Assembly (NCBI GenBank): GCA_945879625.1
Contig: CAMCVA010000009.1
Span: 46,440-110,439, forward strand
DNA: 64,000 nucleotides
Direction of reading: 5' to 3'
From: Flavobacterium psychrophilum
Lineage (GTDB): Bacteria; Bacteroidota; Bacteroidia; Flavobacteriales; Flavobacteriaceae
Shown: piece after piece, positions 1-10,935 of the stretch
Layout of the letters: every line of letters starts with the position of its first letter
Position numbering within the stretch: the first letter of the stretch is position 1
Program-made: the position numbers and the translations under genes
Notes under the pieces: model-generated
The model's database searches: none
The model's input: the letters and a program-made list of their open reading frames with translations, nothing else
What the model was told of the DNA's origin: nothing

Positions 1-976
<976 letters not shown>

Positions 977-1042
977 TTACGCTTTAGGCACACCGCATGG
1001 GGCTAATTGCCGGTTATATTTAATTTAAATTTGAGTTGATTT

Positions 1043-2029
1043 CTAGGTTGACATGATATCCGATACGCGCAACAATTCGCGGTCTATTTCGGTATGTCCT
1101 TTTATTGCTTGATCTAAGGGAGTTAAGGCTACTTTATCGTTTACTATGCCCACCATATAATTGGTTTTTCCTTCTAGTAAAGATTCAACCGCTTTTACGC
1201 CCAATCGACTGGCTAAAACCCGATCGAAACAAGAAGGTGATCCGCCGCGTTGCATGTGTCCCAAAACCGAAACACGCACATCATATTCGGGTAAATTGGC
1301 TTCTACATAATCTTTGAGTTCAAATACGTTTTTACCAATTTTGTCGCCTTCGGCAATCACTACAATACTAGACGATTTGCCTGAGGCTTTGCTGCGTTTC
1401 AAGGAGTCAAGTAAACGCTCCAATCCCAAATCTTCTTCGGGAATCAAAATTTCTTCGGCACCTGCACCAATTCCGGCATTCAAGGCGATATGACCGGCAT
1501 CACGCCCCATCACCTCTACAAAAAATAAGCGGTTGTGCGAACTGGCGGTATCGCGTATTTTATCGATAACTTCTACTACTGTATTCAATGCGGTATCATA
1601 ACCCAAGGTGTAGGAGGTACCAAAAATATCGTTGTCAATGGTGCCTGGAATTCCCATGACAGGAAAATCAAATTCTACATTGAATAATTCAGCTCCCGTA
1701 AAACTTCCGTCCCCACCAATAACAACTAGCGCATCAACTCCGGCAGCTACCAATTTTTCATGGGCCGTTTTGCGGCCTTCGGGCGTTCTAAATTCATTAG
1801 AACGTGCCGACTTTAGAATAGTGCCACCTTTGTTTACAATGTTGTTCACGCTGCGTGGTCCCATTTCTTTAAAATCACCTTCAATCATTCCTTGGTATCC
1901 GCGGTAAATCCCGATGCATTCAATGTTGTGAAACGCACAGGTACGCACTACTGCACGTATGGCGGCATTCATTCCGGGAGCATCACCCCCTGATGTTAGC
2001 ACACCTATTTTTTTTATGTTTAATGACAT
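1043..2029 (-). CDS. pfkA: ATP-dependent 6-phosphofructokinase
   Basis: The product phosphorylates fructose-6-phosphate to fructose-1,6-bisphosphate, the committed step of glycolysis, in the cytoplasm. At 328 residues it has the usual bacterial PfkA length. Visible motifs are the ATP loop GVLTSGGDAPGMNAA at the N-terminus, GGDGS, where glycine rather than aspartate follows GGD and favours ATP over pyrophosphate as donor, and the catalytic PGTIDND. MGRDAGHIAL and HMQRGGSP contribute to sugar phosphate binding. An upstream in-frame ATG would add ten residues (MLILHFKSKK), but MSLNIKKIGVL at 2029 matches family N-termini better. It lies directly upstream of gap on the same strand. Confidence 0.96.
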   Translation of the reverse strand: MSLNIKKIGVLTSGGDAPGMNAAIRAVVRTCAFHNIECIGIYRGYQGMIEGDFKEMGPRSVNNIVNKGGTILKSARSNEFRTPEGRKTAHEKLVAAGVDALVVIGGDGSFTGAELFNVEFDFPVMGIPGTIDNDIFGTSYTLGYDTALNTVVEVIDKIRDTASSHNRLFFVEVMGRDAGHIALNAGIGAGAEEILIPEEDLGLERLLDSLKRSKASGKSSSIVVIAEGDKIGKNVFELKDYVEANLPEYDVRVSVLGHMQRGGSPSCFDRVLASRLGVKAVESLLEGKTNYMVGIVNDKVALTPLDQAIKGHTEIDRELLRVSDIMST

Positions 2030-2166
2030 TTTTTTTGATTTAAAATGTAAAATTAGCAAAGATTGTCAACTATTTAGGTAGTATTTTAAGATTATGAGAA
2101 AGAATCAGTAATTCAATCGTTTTCGTTGATAAGTTTTATTTATTTCTAAAAAACGAAGTTCCAAGC

Positions 2167-5100
2167 TTATTCTTCTGGCGGAATGGCTTCTGAATTTGGA
2201 TTGGTGACTTCGGGATTTTTTTTCTCTTGGTTATTGAGGTGAATAAAATCGGGGAGCATTTCTGAATCTTGTATTTCTTTTTGTAATTGGGTAGCAGAAA
2301 CTTTCTCTACTTTTTGATTGGCAAATATTTTATGGAGTAATTCCTTGAAGGTTTCAAAATTTACCTCATAGGAAATCCCCACGCCTTGCGTATAGCCCAC
2401 GCCTTCACCCACAAAATAATTCACGTTATTTTCTTTGTTAAATACTTTTAGGTTCAAGGTCCCCTCTTCGTTCACGCGGTACTGAATTTCCAAATCGCCT
2501 ACAATAGTTGATTCGTTTACTCCGCCAATGGGCACTCCTACTTTTCCGTTAATCGAAATGCGTTCGTTGAGTTTGGTGGTAAAATTTACTCCCACACGGC
2601 CATCGGTATAAGCACCTGGGTTTTTATCGGCCGAAACAATATCAACGCCCATCACAAATTTACCGTCGTTATCATTAAATACCGAACCAAACAAATCGCC
2701 TACTTTTTCATACAAATTATTTTTTATCGACGCCTGATTCAATCCATCTACACTCAAGAATCCACCGGTAGACAAGAGAATCAAGGCCTGTTTTTGGCGA
2801 ATGTCTTTGTCGTCGAGTTTGGTTTGGATCTCCGATTGCAACACGGTACTCACCGTAGGAAAATTAATTTCAAAATTGGGTTCTGGATTGCTCAAATTAC
2901 CTTTAAGTCCAATCACCACATCGGTTTGCACTTTCTTGTTGAAAGACGCATTTTCGATGAGCACGCCAGGATTAGCGTTGGTGGTGTATACGGCTTCCAA
3001 ATTTAGACTCGCTCGCATTGGGTCGCCCTCCCAAGTAATGGAGCCGCCTTTTTTGACTTTGAATTTCTTATTGATTAAACCACCGTATCTAAAGTTATAG
3101 GTTCCTTCGTAGGCCTGAAAATCGCCCCACATATTAAATTTCCCTAACGTATTTATTTTAATCAACAGCGAACCAAATCCTTTGCCTTTCATGCCATGTC
3201 CGGTGTTGCGATCTAATACAATTTCTACTTCGGCATCGGGGGTAATGTCAAACTCAAATTCGAGGTCAATTCCGTTGTAATTTCGAATAGTTTCTGGGCC
3301 TTTATTGAGTTTGTATTTTTCGTTTTTGGTAATGAAATGCAAGGCGTTATTGGTTTCGGTCGATTCAGCATCGCTAATGGGGATTTTTACTTCGGTGCCT
3401 TTTTCTGACTTGGCCGCTACTTTGATAAACAAGCCGTCCAAAGGTCCTTTAATTAATGCATACCCATCCATAAATGCAGTACCGTAATAGGCTGAATCTT
3501 CTGAATAATCGGTGTCTAAGGCCAATAATCGCTTGGAATTAATTTGTAGATCAAATTTCCAATCCGAAAAATTCTTATGTGCAATGGTGCCGTTCAATAC
3601 TCCAGAGGTATTGTATTTTTTTTCTGAAAGAGTGGCGTTGCTCACGTAAAAATTGGTTTCAGTCACATCGACAACCACCTCGTCAGCTATTGTATAATCT
3701 ACATTGAGATACGGAATACGGAGGCCGGCTTTATTAATAAACAGTCGTCCATTAATATCCAAATTGGATAAGCTACCCGATAAATTGGAACGTCCGCTGG
3801 CCAAACCGCGAACATTCGTAATGATGTCGCCTCCAAATGAACTCAACACGCCCAGATTAAAGTTGTCAAAATTCAAATCCATGTTCAGGTTGGTTTTCTC
3901 GGTAGTAACCTCAAAATCCCCTTGAGCGGTAAACGACTCCACATCTTTGTTTTCGATAGTGGCCAGCAAATTGAATTTTCTTAGTTCTTCGTCCCCTGAT
4001 AAAGCCACATTCAACCTACCTAAAGCAATGTCGTTGATAGACAAGTCGTCAATAGAAACGTTGGCTGTAGGTTGATAAACGCCTTTTATTTGCTTTAGAT
4101 TGACAGAGCCATTCAGGTTTCCTTTGGGCGAAAAGTCATCAATTGTAGGGAGAATTTTTTCTATGGGAACACCCTTAAAATTCAAAAATAAATCTTTGTC
4201 TGTTTTGCCCGACAAGGTCCCATTTAAGGAAACTTGTTTGTCTTCGTGCGATAAGACTAAATTGTCAAAACTAAATTCGGTGAAGGCTTGATTAAAAATT
4301 ACTTTGTTGTCGCTGTTGTCCTTTTCATTCAAATACCACAAAAAATCTTTGTATTTCAATTCTGATTTTTGAATTCCTACAATACTTTGTTTTAGTTTAT
4401 TGATCGTATGGTATAAATTTAAAGAATAGTTGTCTTCGCCTTTATCGCCACCTTTAAACTCCGAACGCACAAACAAAGTATCATTCATCGTTACATTAAT
4501 TAAACTAAAGTCGCGAATTTTATACTGCTCAGTTTTGATACTATCCAACTCAATATACGCATTAAACAAGGGATTCTTGTTGTCAATTTGCAGGTTTATT
4601 GCATTAAAGGTATTGGTGTAGGCGGTGATTTCGGGCGAACTAAAATGAAATTTAAACGCATTGGTGTCGGCGTTGATGTTTCCTTTAAAATCGGTATTGG
4701 TAGCCACAGATATACCCGGGTAAAACACATCAATTACTTTGTTGTAGACGGTAAAATCAAATTTCATAAACTGCCCTGCCTTCACTTTATTGGGTGAATA
4801 ATTGGCATACAAACTACCCAAGGCATTCTCGAGCAAGGGTTGCAACTGATTCACCTGAAATTTGCCCTGTATGCTGCCATTAATAATATCTGGCGACTCC
4901 ACGGCTATGGTGCGCACTCCGCCATCGTCAAAACTGGAACTAATGGAGAAATCGTCAAAATAGTAGATGTCTTTTTTATTTTGATAGGAAGTTTCAGACA
5001 AAGCAACTTTGCCTTTCAGGTTGTCTATAGTTGTTCCTATCAATTTGATGTCAATATCACCTTTAAAAATTGAAATGGAATCTTGGGTCACAAAATTCAA

Positions 5101-6663
5101 TTCATGCAAATTGGCGTAATCTACCACCGCATGAAAATTATAGGCTATTTCTTTTTTGTTTAGGTTTACCGATCCCATAAAATCCAAAAACAAGTTGGGA
5201 TCGTTGACAATGAGTTTGCCTGTAAAGATTGGATTTTTAAATCGGCCGTCGATTTGAATGTTTGAATACTGGTACTTATTAAAATTCAATTGCGTGATGT
5301 CGCCTTCAAATTTAGTATTCAGATGTTTAATTTCGAAACCACTTCCATCTACTTTCACGTTGAGCGAAACTTTTCCTACATCGCTGCGTTGTAATAGTTC
5401 GCCCAAATCAAATTGCGTCAAGCCAACCAAACCTTTGTAGTTTGCTTTTTCTATCTGCAGTAAATTGTCCATGATAAAATTGGCTTTGGCCAAGCCCAAT
5501 TTCGATTGAATGCTGCAATTGGCCTTTAAGGAATTGGCAGTGAGTTCGGTAGTTCCCTTCACTTGAAAAGTGCCAAATCGGCTCATAACAGGCGGTAGAT
5601 TTTCGCCTAAGACATTGGGCAACAAGGCAGTCAAAGTATTGTAATTGCTGGTTAAATTGGTAAAATCGCCCTTCATATAGAAAGGTTCATCGGGGCCACC
5701 AAACACATTTTTGAACACAATGGTTCCGGCAATTAACGAACCATTTCCGTCGGTGACACGCAATTTACGGAAGGTTAAGTTGTTGAGTGTTCCGGTAATG
5801 TTGCCTTTGAGGGTAAAGTTTTTGCCTTTGGCCAATTCGTCATAAAAAAAACGAATATCATCGCTAGCCAATGAGGCTTGATCAATTTTAAAGAAAAAAC
5901 GCACCCGGTTGTTGAAATCTGAAAAATCGTCTAAGGTATAGTTGAGCGTCACATCGCCTTTGTATAAAGAATGTGGCGTGATAAGATCTATATTTTGCAA
6001 ACGGATTTGCTCTTTGGTATAACTAAATTTCGTCGATGCATTTTTGACGTACAAACCGCGGTAATCCAAAAAAGACAATTTTTCAATTGTGGTAGTTACG
6101 TTTGAACCTAAGATTTTAAATTGGGTCATCTCTCCATTGATCTCATTAAATTCAGCTAGGCGTGCATCCTGAGAGTTGAGGTCTAAATACAAAAAACGGG
6201 CGTTGGTGAGGTAGGCATTTTCGGCGGTGAGCAAAAACGAATTGGTCGACGGCTTCCCGTCATCAAAGGCATCAATGAAGCGATCCAAATTAGAAAAGTT
6301 ATCGCCCTTGTAGGTTTTCATCTGCAGATAGAAGCCATCCGCGCGCAGATCGCCAAATATCAAATCAGATTTATCAATTAATTTTCGAAAATCAAGTATA
6401 GAGGTAGCAATGCGATTGGCATAAATTAAGGTGTCTTGGTGCTCATCCAAAATCAAAACTTTCTTGAGTTTGATGTCTCCAAATAAAGTAATTGACGCTT
6501 GATCAATTTGAATATTAGTGTGGTAATCGCGATTAATTACATCGGTAAGGTAATGGGCGATTTTGGTTTGAACCACAGGCAAGGTCAATGCTATTGCGCC
6601 TGATAACAAAGCGAATACAAGAACAAACAGGGACCGAAATAGTATTTTGTATGGGCGTTTTAT
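2167..6663 (-). CDS. TamB-like translocation and assembly module protein (DUF490), unclear start
   Basis: This is a very large periplasm-spanning protein, about 1480 residues from the first TTG. TamB/AsmA-like proteins form long beta-rich grooves bridging the inner and outer membranes, acting in lipid transport or outer-membrane protein assembly. The C-terminal third holds the DUF490 region, including GDFQAYEGTYNFRYGG and repeated beta-strand patterns. The first usable listed start is TTG at 6609, but the frame continues upstream as KRPYKILFRSLFVLVFALLS, an obvious basic plus hydrophobic inner-membrane anchor, to a TAA at 6670-6672. No ATG, GTG or TTG lies in that stretch; an ATA at 6661-6663 and a CTG at 6628-6630 are the only near-starts. 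I place the start provisionally at 6663. It is divergent from tsaD. Confidence 0.85.
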   Translation of the reverse strand: MKRPYKILFRSLFVLVFALLSGAIALTLPVVQTKIAHYLTDVINRDYHTNIQIDQASITLFGDIKLKKVLILDEHQDTLIYANRIATSILDFRKLIDKSDLIFGDLRADGFYLQMKTYKGDNFSNLDRFIDAFDDGKPSTNSFLLTAENAYLTNARFLYLDLNSQDARLAEFNEINGEMTQFKILGSNVTTTIEKLSFLDYRGLYVKNASTKFSYTKEQIRLQNIDLITPHSLYKGDVTLNYTLDDFSDFNNRVRFFFKIDQASLASDDIRFFYDELAKGKNFTLKGNITGTLNNLTFRKLRVTDGNGSLIAGTIVFKNVFGGPDEPFYMKGDFTNLTSNYNTLTALLPNVLGENLPPVMSRFGTFQVKGTTELTANSLKANCSIQSKLGLAKANFIMDNLLQIEKANYKGLVGLTQFDLGELLQRSDVGKVSLNVKVDGSGFEIKHLNTKFEGDITQLNFNKYQYSNIQIDGRFKNPIFTGKLIVNDPNLFLDFMGSVNLNKKEIAYNFHAVVDYANLHELNFVTQDSISIFKGDIDIKLIGTTIDNLKGKVALSETSYQNKKDIYYFDDFSISSSFDDGGVRTIAVESPDIINGSIQGKFQVNQLQPLLENALGSLYANYSPNKVKAGQFMKFDFTVYNKVIDVFYPGISVATNTDFKGNINADTNAFKFHFSSPEITAYTNTFNAINLQIDNKNPLFNAYIELDSIKTEQYKIRDFSLINVTMNDTLFVRSEFKGGDKGEDNYSLNLYHTINKLKQSIVGIQKSELKYKDFLWYLNEKDNSDNKVIFNQAFTEFSFDNLVLSHEDKQVSLNGTLSGKTDKDLFLNFKGVPIEKILPTIDDFSPKGNLNGSVNLKQIKGVYQPTANVSIDDLSINDIALGRLNVALSGDEELRKFNLLATIENKDVESFTAQGDFEVTTEKTNLNMDLNFDNFNLGVLSSFGGDIITNVRGLASGRSNLSGSLSNLDINGRLFINKAGLRIPYLNVDYTIADEVVVDVTETNFYVSNATLSEKKYNTSGVLNGTIAHKNFSDWKFDLQINSKRLLALDTDYSEDSAYYGTAFMDGYALIKGPLDGLFIKVAAKSEKGTEVKIPISDAESTETNNALHFITKNEKYKLNKGPETIRNYNGIDLEFEFDITPDAEVEIVLDRNTGHGMKGKGFGSLLIKINTLGKFNMWGDFQAYEGTYNFRYGGLINKKFKVKKGGSITWEGDPMRASLNLEAVYTTNANPGVLIENASFNKKVQTDVVIGLKGNLSNPEPNFEINFPTVSTVLQSEIQTKLDDKDIRQKQALILLSTGGFLSVDGLNQASIKNNLYEKVGDLFGSVFNDNDGKFVMGVDIVSADKNPGAYTDGRVGVNFTTKLNERISINGKVGVPIGGVNESTIVGDLEIQYRVNEEGTLNLKVFNKENNVNYFVGEGVGYTQGVGISYEVNFETFKELLHKIFANQKVEKVSATQLQKEIQDSEMLPDFIHLNNQEKKNPEVTNPNSEAIPPEE

Positions 6664-6735
6664 AGCTGCTTATTTTTAGTGTACCAACAATATAAATTAA
6701 CAATTGAAATGCAACGGGCATTTGTAAAAAAAGGC

Positions 6736-6743
6736 TAATTTTG
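6736..6743 (+). promoter_or_regulatory. Candidate -7 box upstream of tsaD operon
   Basis: TAATTTTG fits the Bacteroidota -7 consensus TAnnTTTG exactly and lies 69 bases before the tsaD ATG. No good TTTG -33 element stands at the usual 18-21 base spacing, so support is partial. Confidence 0.4.
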
Positions 6744-6812
6744 GGAACGTCGTAAAAATAACCATTTTTGTGGTGAATTCTCAAATAAAATTCAAAAAAT
6801 AGCCCGTTTAAC

Positions 6813-7835
6813 ATGCACCCAACACCCGTGTATATATTAGCCATAGAAAGCTCCTGCGACGATACTGCTGCGGCTGTATTAGCAAACGACAAAGTGCTAT
6901 CAAATGTTGTGGCCAATCAATTGGTTCACCAACAATACGGCGGTGTTGTTCCCGAATTGGCTTCACGCGCACACCAACAAAATATCGTTCCCGTAGTTGC
7001 CGCTGCACTAGAAAAAGCGGGGATTACCAAAAGTAAATTGAGTGCCATTGCTTTTACCCAAGGACCTGGGCTCATGGGTTCGTTATTGGTCGGAAGCTCC
7101 TTTGCCAAATCAATGGCCTTGGCTCTAGATATTCCACTATTGGCTGTGAACCACATGCATGCCCATATTTTTGCCCATTTTATAGATGAACCGGGTTATT
7201 CTAAACCTCAATTTCCTTTTTTAGCCCTTACCATTTCTGGTGGTCACACGCAAATTGTGCAGGTGAATGGTTTTTTTGATTTAAAAATTATAGGCGAAAC
7301 AACCGATGATGCCGTAGGTGAAGCCTTTGATAAGAGTGCTAAAATTTTAGGTCTTCCCTATCCGGGTGGTCCATTGGTAGACAAACATGCACAACAAGGA
7401 AACCCAAAAGCTTTTGTGTTTACCAAACCAAAAATTCCAAATCTGGACTTTAGTTTTTCGGGGCTTAAAACAGCTATTCTGTACTTTATTCAAAAAAATG
7501 TGGCTGAAAATCCTGATTTTATTTCCGAACGATTAAACGACATTTGTGCCTCTATTCAGTATACTATAATTGAAATTTTGATTGATAAATTAAAATTAGC
7601 GGTCAACCAAACGGGCCTCATACAAATTGCACTAGGTGGCGGCGTATCAGCCAATTCGGGCATACGTGCCGCCATGGAATCAGCACAAAAACAATTTGGC
7701 TGGACAACTTATATTCCCAAATTTGAATACACCACTGATAACGCAGCTATGATAGGTATTGTGGGCTACCAAAAATTCCTAGAACAACAATTTGAAACAG
7801 CCGAGGTGGTTTCTAAAGCCCGTATCCAATTTTAA
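6813..7835 (+). CDS. tsaD: tRNA threonylcarbamoyladenosine transferase TsaD
   Basis: TsaD transfers the threonylcarbamoyl group from threonylcarbamoyl-AMP to A37 of tRNAs that read ANN codons, with TsaB and TsaE as partners. The 340-residue protein has the ASKHA-fold start LAIESSCDDTAAAV, the metal-binding histidines in VNHMHAHIFAHF, LTISGGHTQI and the nucleotide-site segment ALGGGVSANSGIR. Length and motif order match the family. It opens a plus-strand operon; the rsmE ATG follows its stop after a single base. Confidence 0.97.
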   Translation: MHPTPVYILAIESSCDDTAAAVLANDKVLSNVVANQLVHQQYGGVVPELASRAHQQNIVPVVAAALEKAGITKSKLSAIAFTQGPGLMGSLLVGSSFAKSMALALDIPLLAVNHMHAHIFAHFIDEPGYSKPQFPFLALTISGGHTQIVQVNGFFDLKIIGETTDDAVGEAFDKSAKILGLPYPGGPLVDKHAQQGNPKAFVFTKPKIPNLDFSFSGLKTAILYFIQKNVAENPDFISERLNDICASIQYTIIEILIDKLKLAVNQTGLIQIALGGGVSANSGIRAAMESAQKQFGWTTYIPKFEYTTDNAAMIGIVGYQKFLEQQFETAEVVSKARIQF

Positions 7836-7836
7836 G

Positions 7837-8541
7837 ATGCAATTATTTTACGACCCTACACTTACAGCTGCCGATACTGTATTTTCTTTTGATAAAGAAG
7901 AAAGCAAACACATCATTAAAGTGTTGCGTAAAAAAGATGGCGACATCTTGCATGTAACCAATGGTTTGGGATATTTATTTACTACACAAATTACCTTGGC
8001 TTCAGAAAAAAGTTGTACGGTGAAAATCACGGAGGCCGAGCTTCAAAAACCACTGGAGTATCAACTGCATTTGGCCGTGGCTCCCACCAAAATGAATGAC
8101 CGTTTTGAATGGTTTTTAGAAAAAGCAACCGAAATTGGCCTAACAGAAATTACACCCATCTTGTGCGACCATGCCGAACGCAAACACATTAATTTGGAGC
8201 GCTTAGAAAAAGTAATTGTTTCGGCTATGAAGCAATCTAACCAATGTTATTTGCCCAAAATTCATCCGTTTACGCCCTTTACTGCTTTTGTGAAAGCAGA
8301 ACGAACTGGCCAACTTTTTGTCGCGCATTGCGAAGAAACCGAACGCTTTTCGTTAAAATCAAAACTCAGCACGAATCAACAAACTACGATACTAATCGGA
8401 CCCGAAGGTGATTTTTCTTCGACCGAAATACAATTGGCTTTAACTCAAAATTTCCAACCCGTTACACTCGGATCAACGCGCTTGCGCACCGAAACAGCTG
8501 CGCTGGCCGCTTGCCACAGTGTAGCCTTTATCCATCAATAA
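7837..8541 (+). CDS. rsmE: 16S rRNA (uracil-1498-N3)-methyltransferase
   Basis: RsmE is a SPOUT-class methyltransferase that adds a methyl group to N3 of U1498 in 16S rRNA within assembled 30S subunits. The 234-residue protein shows the PUA-like N-terminal half with ESKHIIKVLRKKDGD, and the SAM-binding knot near its end with ILIGPEGDFSSTE and LGSTRLRTETA. The longer in-frame start inside tsaD would add 15 unrelated residues, so the ATG at 7837 (MQLFYDPTL) is chosen. It sits between tsaD and a type IX cargo gene, with one- and two-base gaps. Confidence 0.95.
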   Translation: MQLFYDPTLTAADTVFSFDKEESKHIIKVLRKKDGDILHVTNGLGYLFTTQITLASEKSCTVKITEAELQKPLEYQLHLAVAPTKMNDRFEWFLEKATEIGLTEITPILCDHAERKHINLERLEKVIVSAMKQSNQCYLPKIHPFTPFTAFVKAERTGQLFVAHCEETERFSLKSKLSTNQQTTILIGPEGDFSSTEIQLALTQNFQPVTLGSTRLRTETAALAACHSVAFIHQ

Positions 8542-8543
8542 CT

Positions 8544-10292
8544 ATGAAAAAAATTGTACTCTTCGTCGCTTTACTTTCGCAAGTTGCTTTTGCGCAAACG
8601 CCCTTGGCTACCGTTACTGTAGAAAGTACCGGAGTTGTTTGTTCACCCGGACAATGCACTTCGTTAACGGCCAATTACTTTGCCGGCAATGCCACCACTT
8701 CCTATACAGTGAGCAGCATTCCCTATGCGCCAACTTTCCCCTTTACAGGTGGCACATTTATCAATTCAAATTTTGATGACACCTGGTCTTCGGCAATAAA
8801 TTTACCTTTTGCATTTAGTTTTTTCAACGCCAATTATACTCAAATATTAGTTGGGTCAAACGGGCTCATAACCTTTGGAACAAGCACCTATCTTCCCAAT
8901 GGATTTTGCAATTGGAATTTCAGTCAAACCATTCCCAATGCTACTTTTCCGGTAAAAAATGCGATTTATGGTGTGTACCAAGACACCAATATCGGTAGTC
9001 CACCAGTTACTAATCCGTTGATTCAAAACGTAAATTACTATGTATTAGATTCGGGTGTAAATGCAGCACCAAACCGCGTATTTATAGCCAATTTCAATGA
9101 ACTCCCCGCCTTTTCTTGTGACGCAACCAACGGACTTCAGACTTCACAAATTGTTTTGCACGAAACCACCAATATTATTGAAATTATCATCAACAAACGA
9201 ACACCTTGTACAACATGGATTGCAGGTAATGGATTAGTTGGTATTCAAAACAGTGCAGGAGCCTTGGCTTATGTGCCGCCCGGAAGAAACACAGGAAGTT
9301 GGTCTGCCACCAACGAAGCCTGGCGATTTACTCCTGCTGGCGCTTCAACTACCCAATTGAACTGGCAAATTAATGGCGTATTCATGAATTCTGCCGATAA
9401 TCCCTTGCTCTATTGTCCGCAAGAAGATCAACAAATAGCAGCGGTGGTTGCCTATACCAACGGAACGCAAACCAATTACGTTTCGGGTACAGTGGGGTAT
9501 CCGCTATTGGCTCCCATGCCGGCATTTGCAGATCCTATGGATTTAACTATTTGCAGCACCGAAAATCCACTGCAAGTAGCCGATCTATCTGCCAATACTT
9601 CATTGATTTTGAATAGTTTATCTCCCAGCGATTTTGAAATTCGCTATTATGAAAATGCCGAAGACGCAGGTAATTTAACCAACAATTACATCCAAACTCC
9701 AACAATTTTTGAGCTCAATGCTACCCAAACCATTTATGCCTCAATTGAATCAAACACAACCGGTTGTGTGTATGTAAAACCATTTCAAGTAATCGTTATT
9801 CCTTTTTTAACATCCCCTACAGGTCCTGGTACCCAAAATTTTACTGCTGGGCAAACCTTGGCCGATTTGACGGTGAATGGATCTGGAATTGTATGGTACA
9901 CTGCTCCAATTGGCGGAACTTCGTTACCCAACACCACTCCGCTAACCGACAACAACACCTATTTTGCTGCCCAAAGCATAGGCGGATGCGAAAGTCGAAA
10001 TACCTTGACCAACCGTTTGGCTGTAACAACTTTACTGGTTTTGGATGCCCCATCATTTTCGGCTAATACGGTGAAAATAAAACCAAATCCGGTGTTGGAT
10101 GTGTTACAAATTGAAAGCAGTATACAAATTGAAAAAGCACAAGTTTTTAGTTTGGATGGCCGTGAAATACAATCAGAAACGATTCCGTTCAACTCGACTA
10201 GTATAGATTTAAAAAACCTAAATTCGGGGGTTTATTTTATTGTACTTTCTGCAAAATCAGGAAAAGTTACCCAAAAGATTATAAAAAAATAA
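8544..10292 (+). CDS. Secreted protein with type IX secretion C-terminal sorting domain
   Basis: This 582-residue protein begins with a signal peptide (MKKIVLFVALLSQVAFAQ) and ends with a typical type IX sorting domain: IKPNPVLDVLQIESS, then SLDGREI, LNSGVYFIVL and a basic tail. Such proteins cross the outer membrane through the type IX system and are released or anchored on the surface. The middle resembles adhesin-like cargo: a beta-rich segment with AWRFTPAG is followed by Ig-like stretches (LTICSTENPL, FTAGQTLADLTVNGSGIVWY) common in Flavobacterium surface proteins. No enzymatic motif is visible. It starts two bases after rsmE and ends four bases before the DUF4159 gene, so it is probably cotranscribed. 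Ligand and role are unknown. Confidence 0.85.
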   Translation: MKKIVLFVALLSQVAFAQTPLATVTVESTGVVCSPGQCTSLTANYFAGNATTSYTVSSIPYAPTFPFTGGTFINSNFDDTWSSAINLPFAFSFFNANYTQILVGSNGLITFGTSTYLPNGFCNWNFSQTIPNATFPVKNAIYGVYQDTNIGSPPVTNPLIQNVNYYVLDSGVNAAPNRVFIANFNELPAFSCDATNGLQTSQIVLHETTNIIEIIINKRTPCTTWIAGNGLVGIQNSAGALAYVPPGRNTGSWSATNEAWRFTPAGASTTQLNWQINGVFMNSADNPLLYCPQEDQQIAAVVAYTNGTQTNYVSGTVGYPLLAPMPAFADPMDLTICSTENPLQVADLSANTSLILNSLSPSDFEIRYYENAEDAGNLTNNYIQTPTIFELNATQTIYASIESNTTGCVYVKPFQVIVIPFLTSPTGPGTQNFTAGQTLADLTVNGSGIVWYTAPIGGTSLPNTTPLTDNNTYFAAQSIGGCESRNTLTNRLAVTTLLVLDAPSFSANTVKIKPNPVLDVLQIESSIQIEKAQVFSLDGREIQSETIPFNSTSIDLKNLNSGVYFIVLSAKSGKVTQKIIKK

Positions 10293-10296
10293 GGGC

Positions 10297-10935
10297 ATGA
10301 ATCGGTACTTTTTTATTTTGTTGTTTATTTCTAGCACCAGCATTGGCCAGGAAATTGCGCTCCTGAAATACAGTGGCGGTGGCGATTGGTATGCCAATCC
10401 TACTTCTCTGCCCAATCTGATTAAGTTTTGTAACCAAAATACCGGTACCACCCTCAAGCCAAAACCCGCTACCGTTACGCCCAGCAGTCCCGATTTGTTT
10501 TCCTATCCGTTTGTGCACATGACCGGACACGGCAATGTCGTGTTTAGCCAAGCTGATATCGAAAACTTGCGCAACTACTTATTGGCCGGTGGCTTTTTGC
10601 ACATCGACGACAATTACGGCATGGATGAATACATCAGAAAAGAGCTGAAAAAATTATTTCCAACGCAGAATTTACAGGAAATACCTGCCACACATCCCTT
10701 GTTTCAAAAACCATTTCCGTTTCCCAACGGAATTCCCAAAATACACGAACACGATAACAAACGTCCGCAAGCTTTGGGGATATTTATAGACGATAGATTG
10801 GTATTATTATATACCGTTGAGGTTGATTTGGGTGACGGCTGGGAAGACCAAGACGTGCACAACGATCCGGCCGAAGTACATGCCAAGGCCTTGAAAATGG
10901 GCGCCAATATGTTGAATTATATCTTTACCCATTGA
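10297..10935 (+). CDS. DUF4159 domain protein, exported
   Basis: The 212-residue protein carries an N-terminal signal peptide (MNRYFFILLFISSTSIGQ) followed by a single DUF4159 domain with YSGGGDWYANP, FVHMTGHGNVVFS, GGFLHIDDNYGMD and DGWEDQDVHND. DUF4159 has a glutamine-amidotransferase-like fold and is frequent in Bacteroidota, but its biochemical function is not established. The gene is enclosed in the tsaD operon: it begins four bases after the type IX cargo gene, and its stop codon overlaps the start of the methyltransferase gene. Confidence 0.88.
   Translation: MNRYFFILLFISSTSIGQEIALLKYSGGGDWYANPTSLPNLIKFCNQNTGTTLKPKPATVTPSSPDLFSYPFVHMTGHGNVVFSQADIENLRNYLLAGGFLHIDDNYGMDEYIRKELKKLFPTQNLQEIPATHPLFQKPFPFPNGIPKIHEHDNKRPQALGIFIDDRLVLLYTVEVDLGDGWEDQDVHNDPAEVHAKALKMGANMLNYIFTH

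Noticed and set aside
6533-6916. Minus-strand frame of 127 residues overlapping the start of tsaD and of the TamB-like gene
   Set aside because: It is antisense to tsaD and out of frame with the TamB-like anchor; it has no family features.
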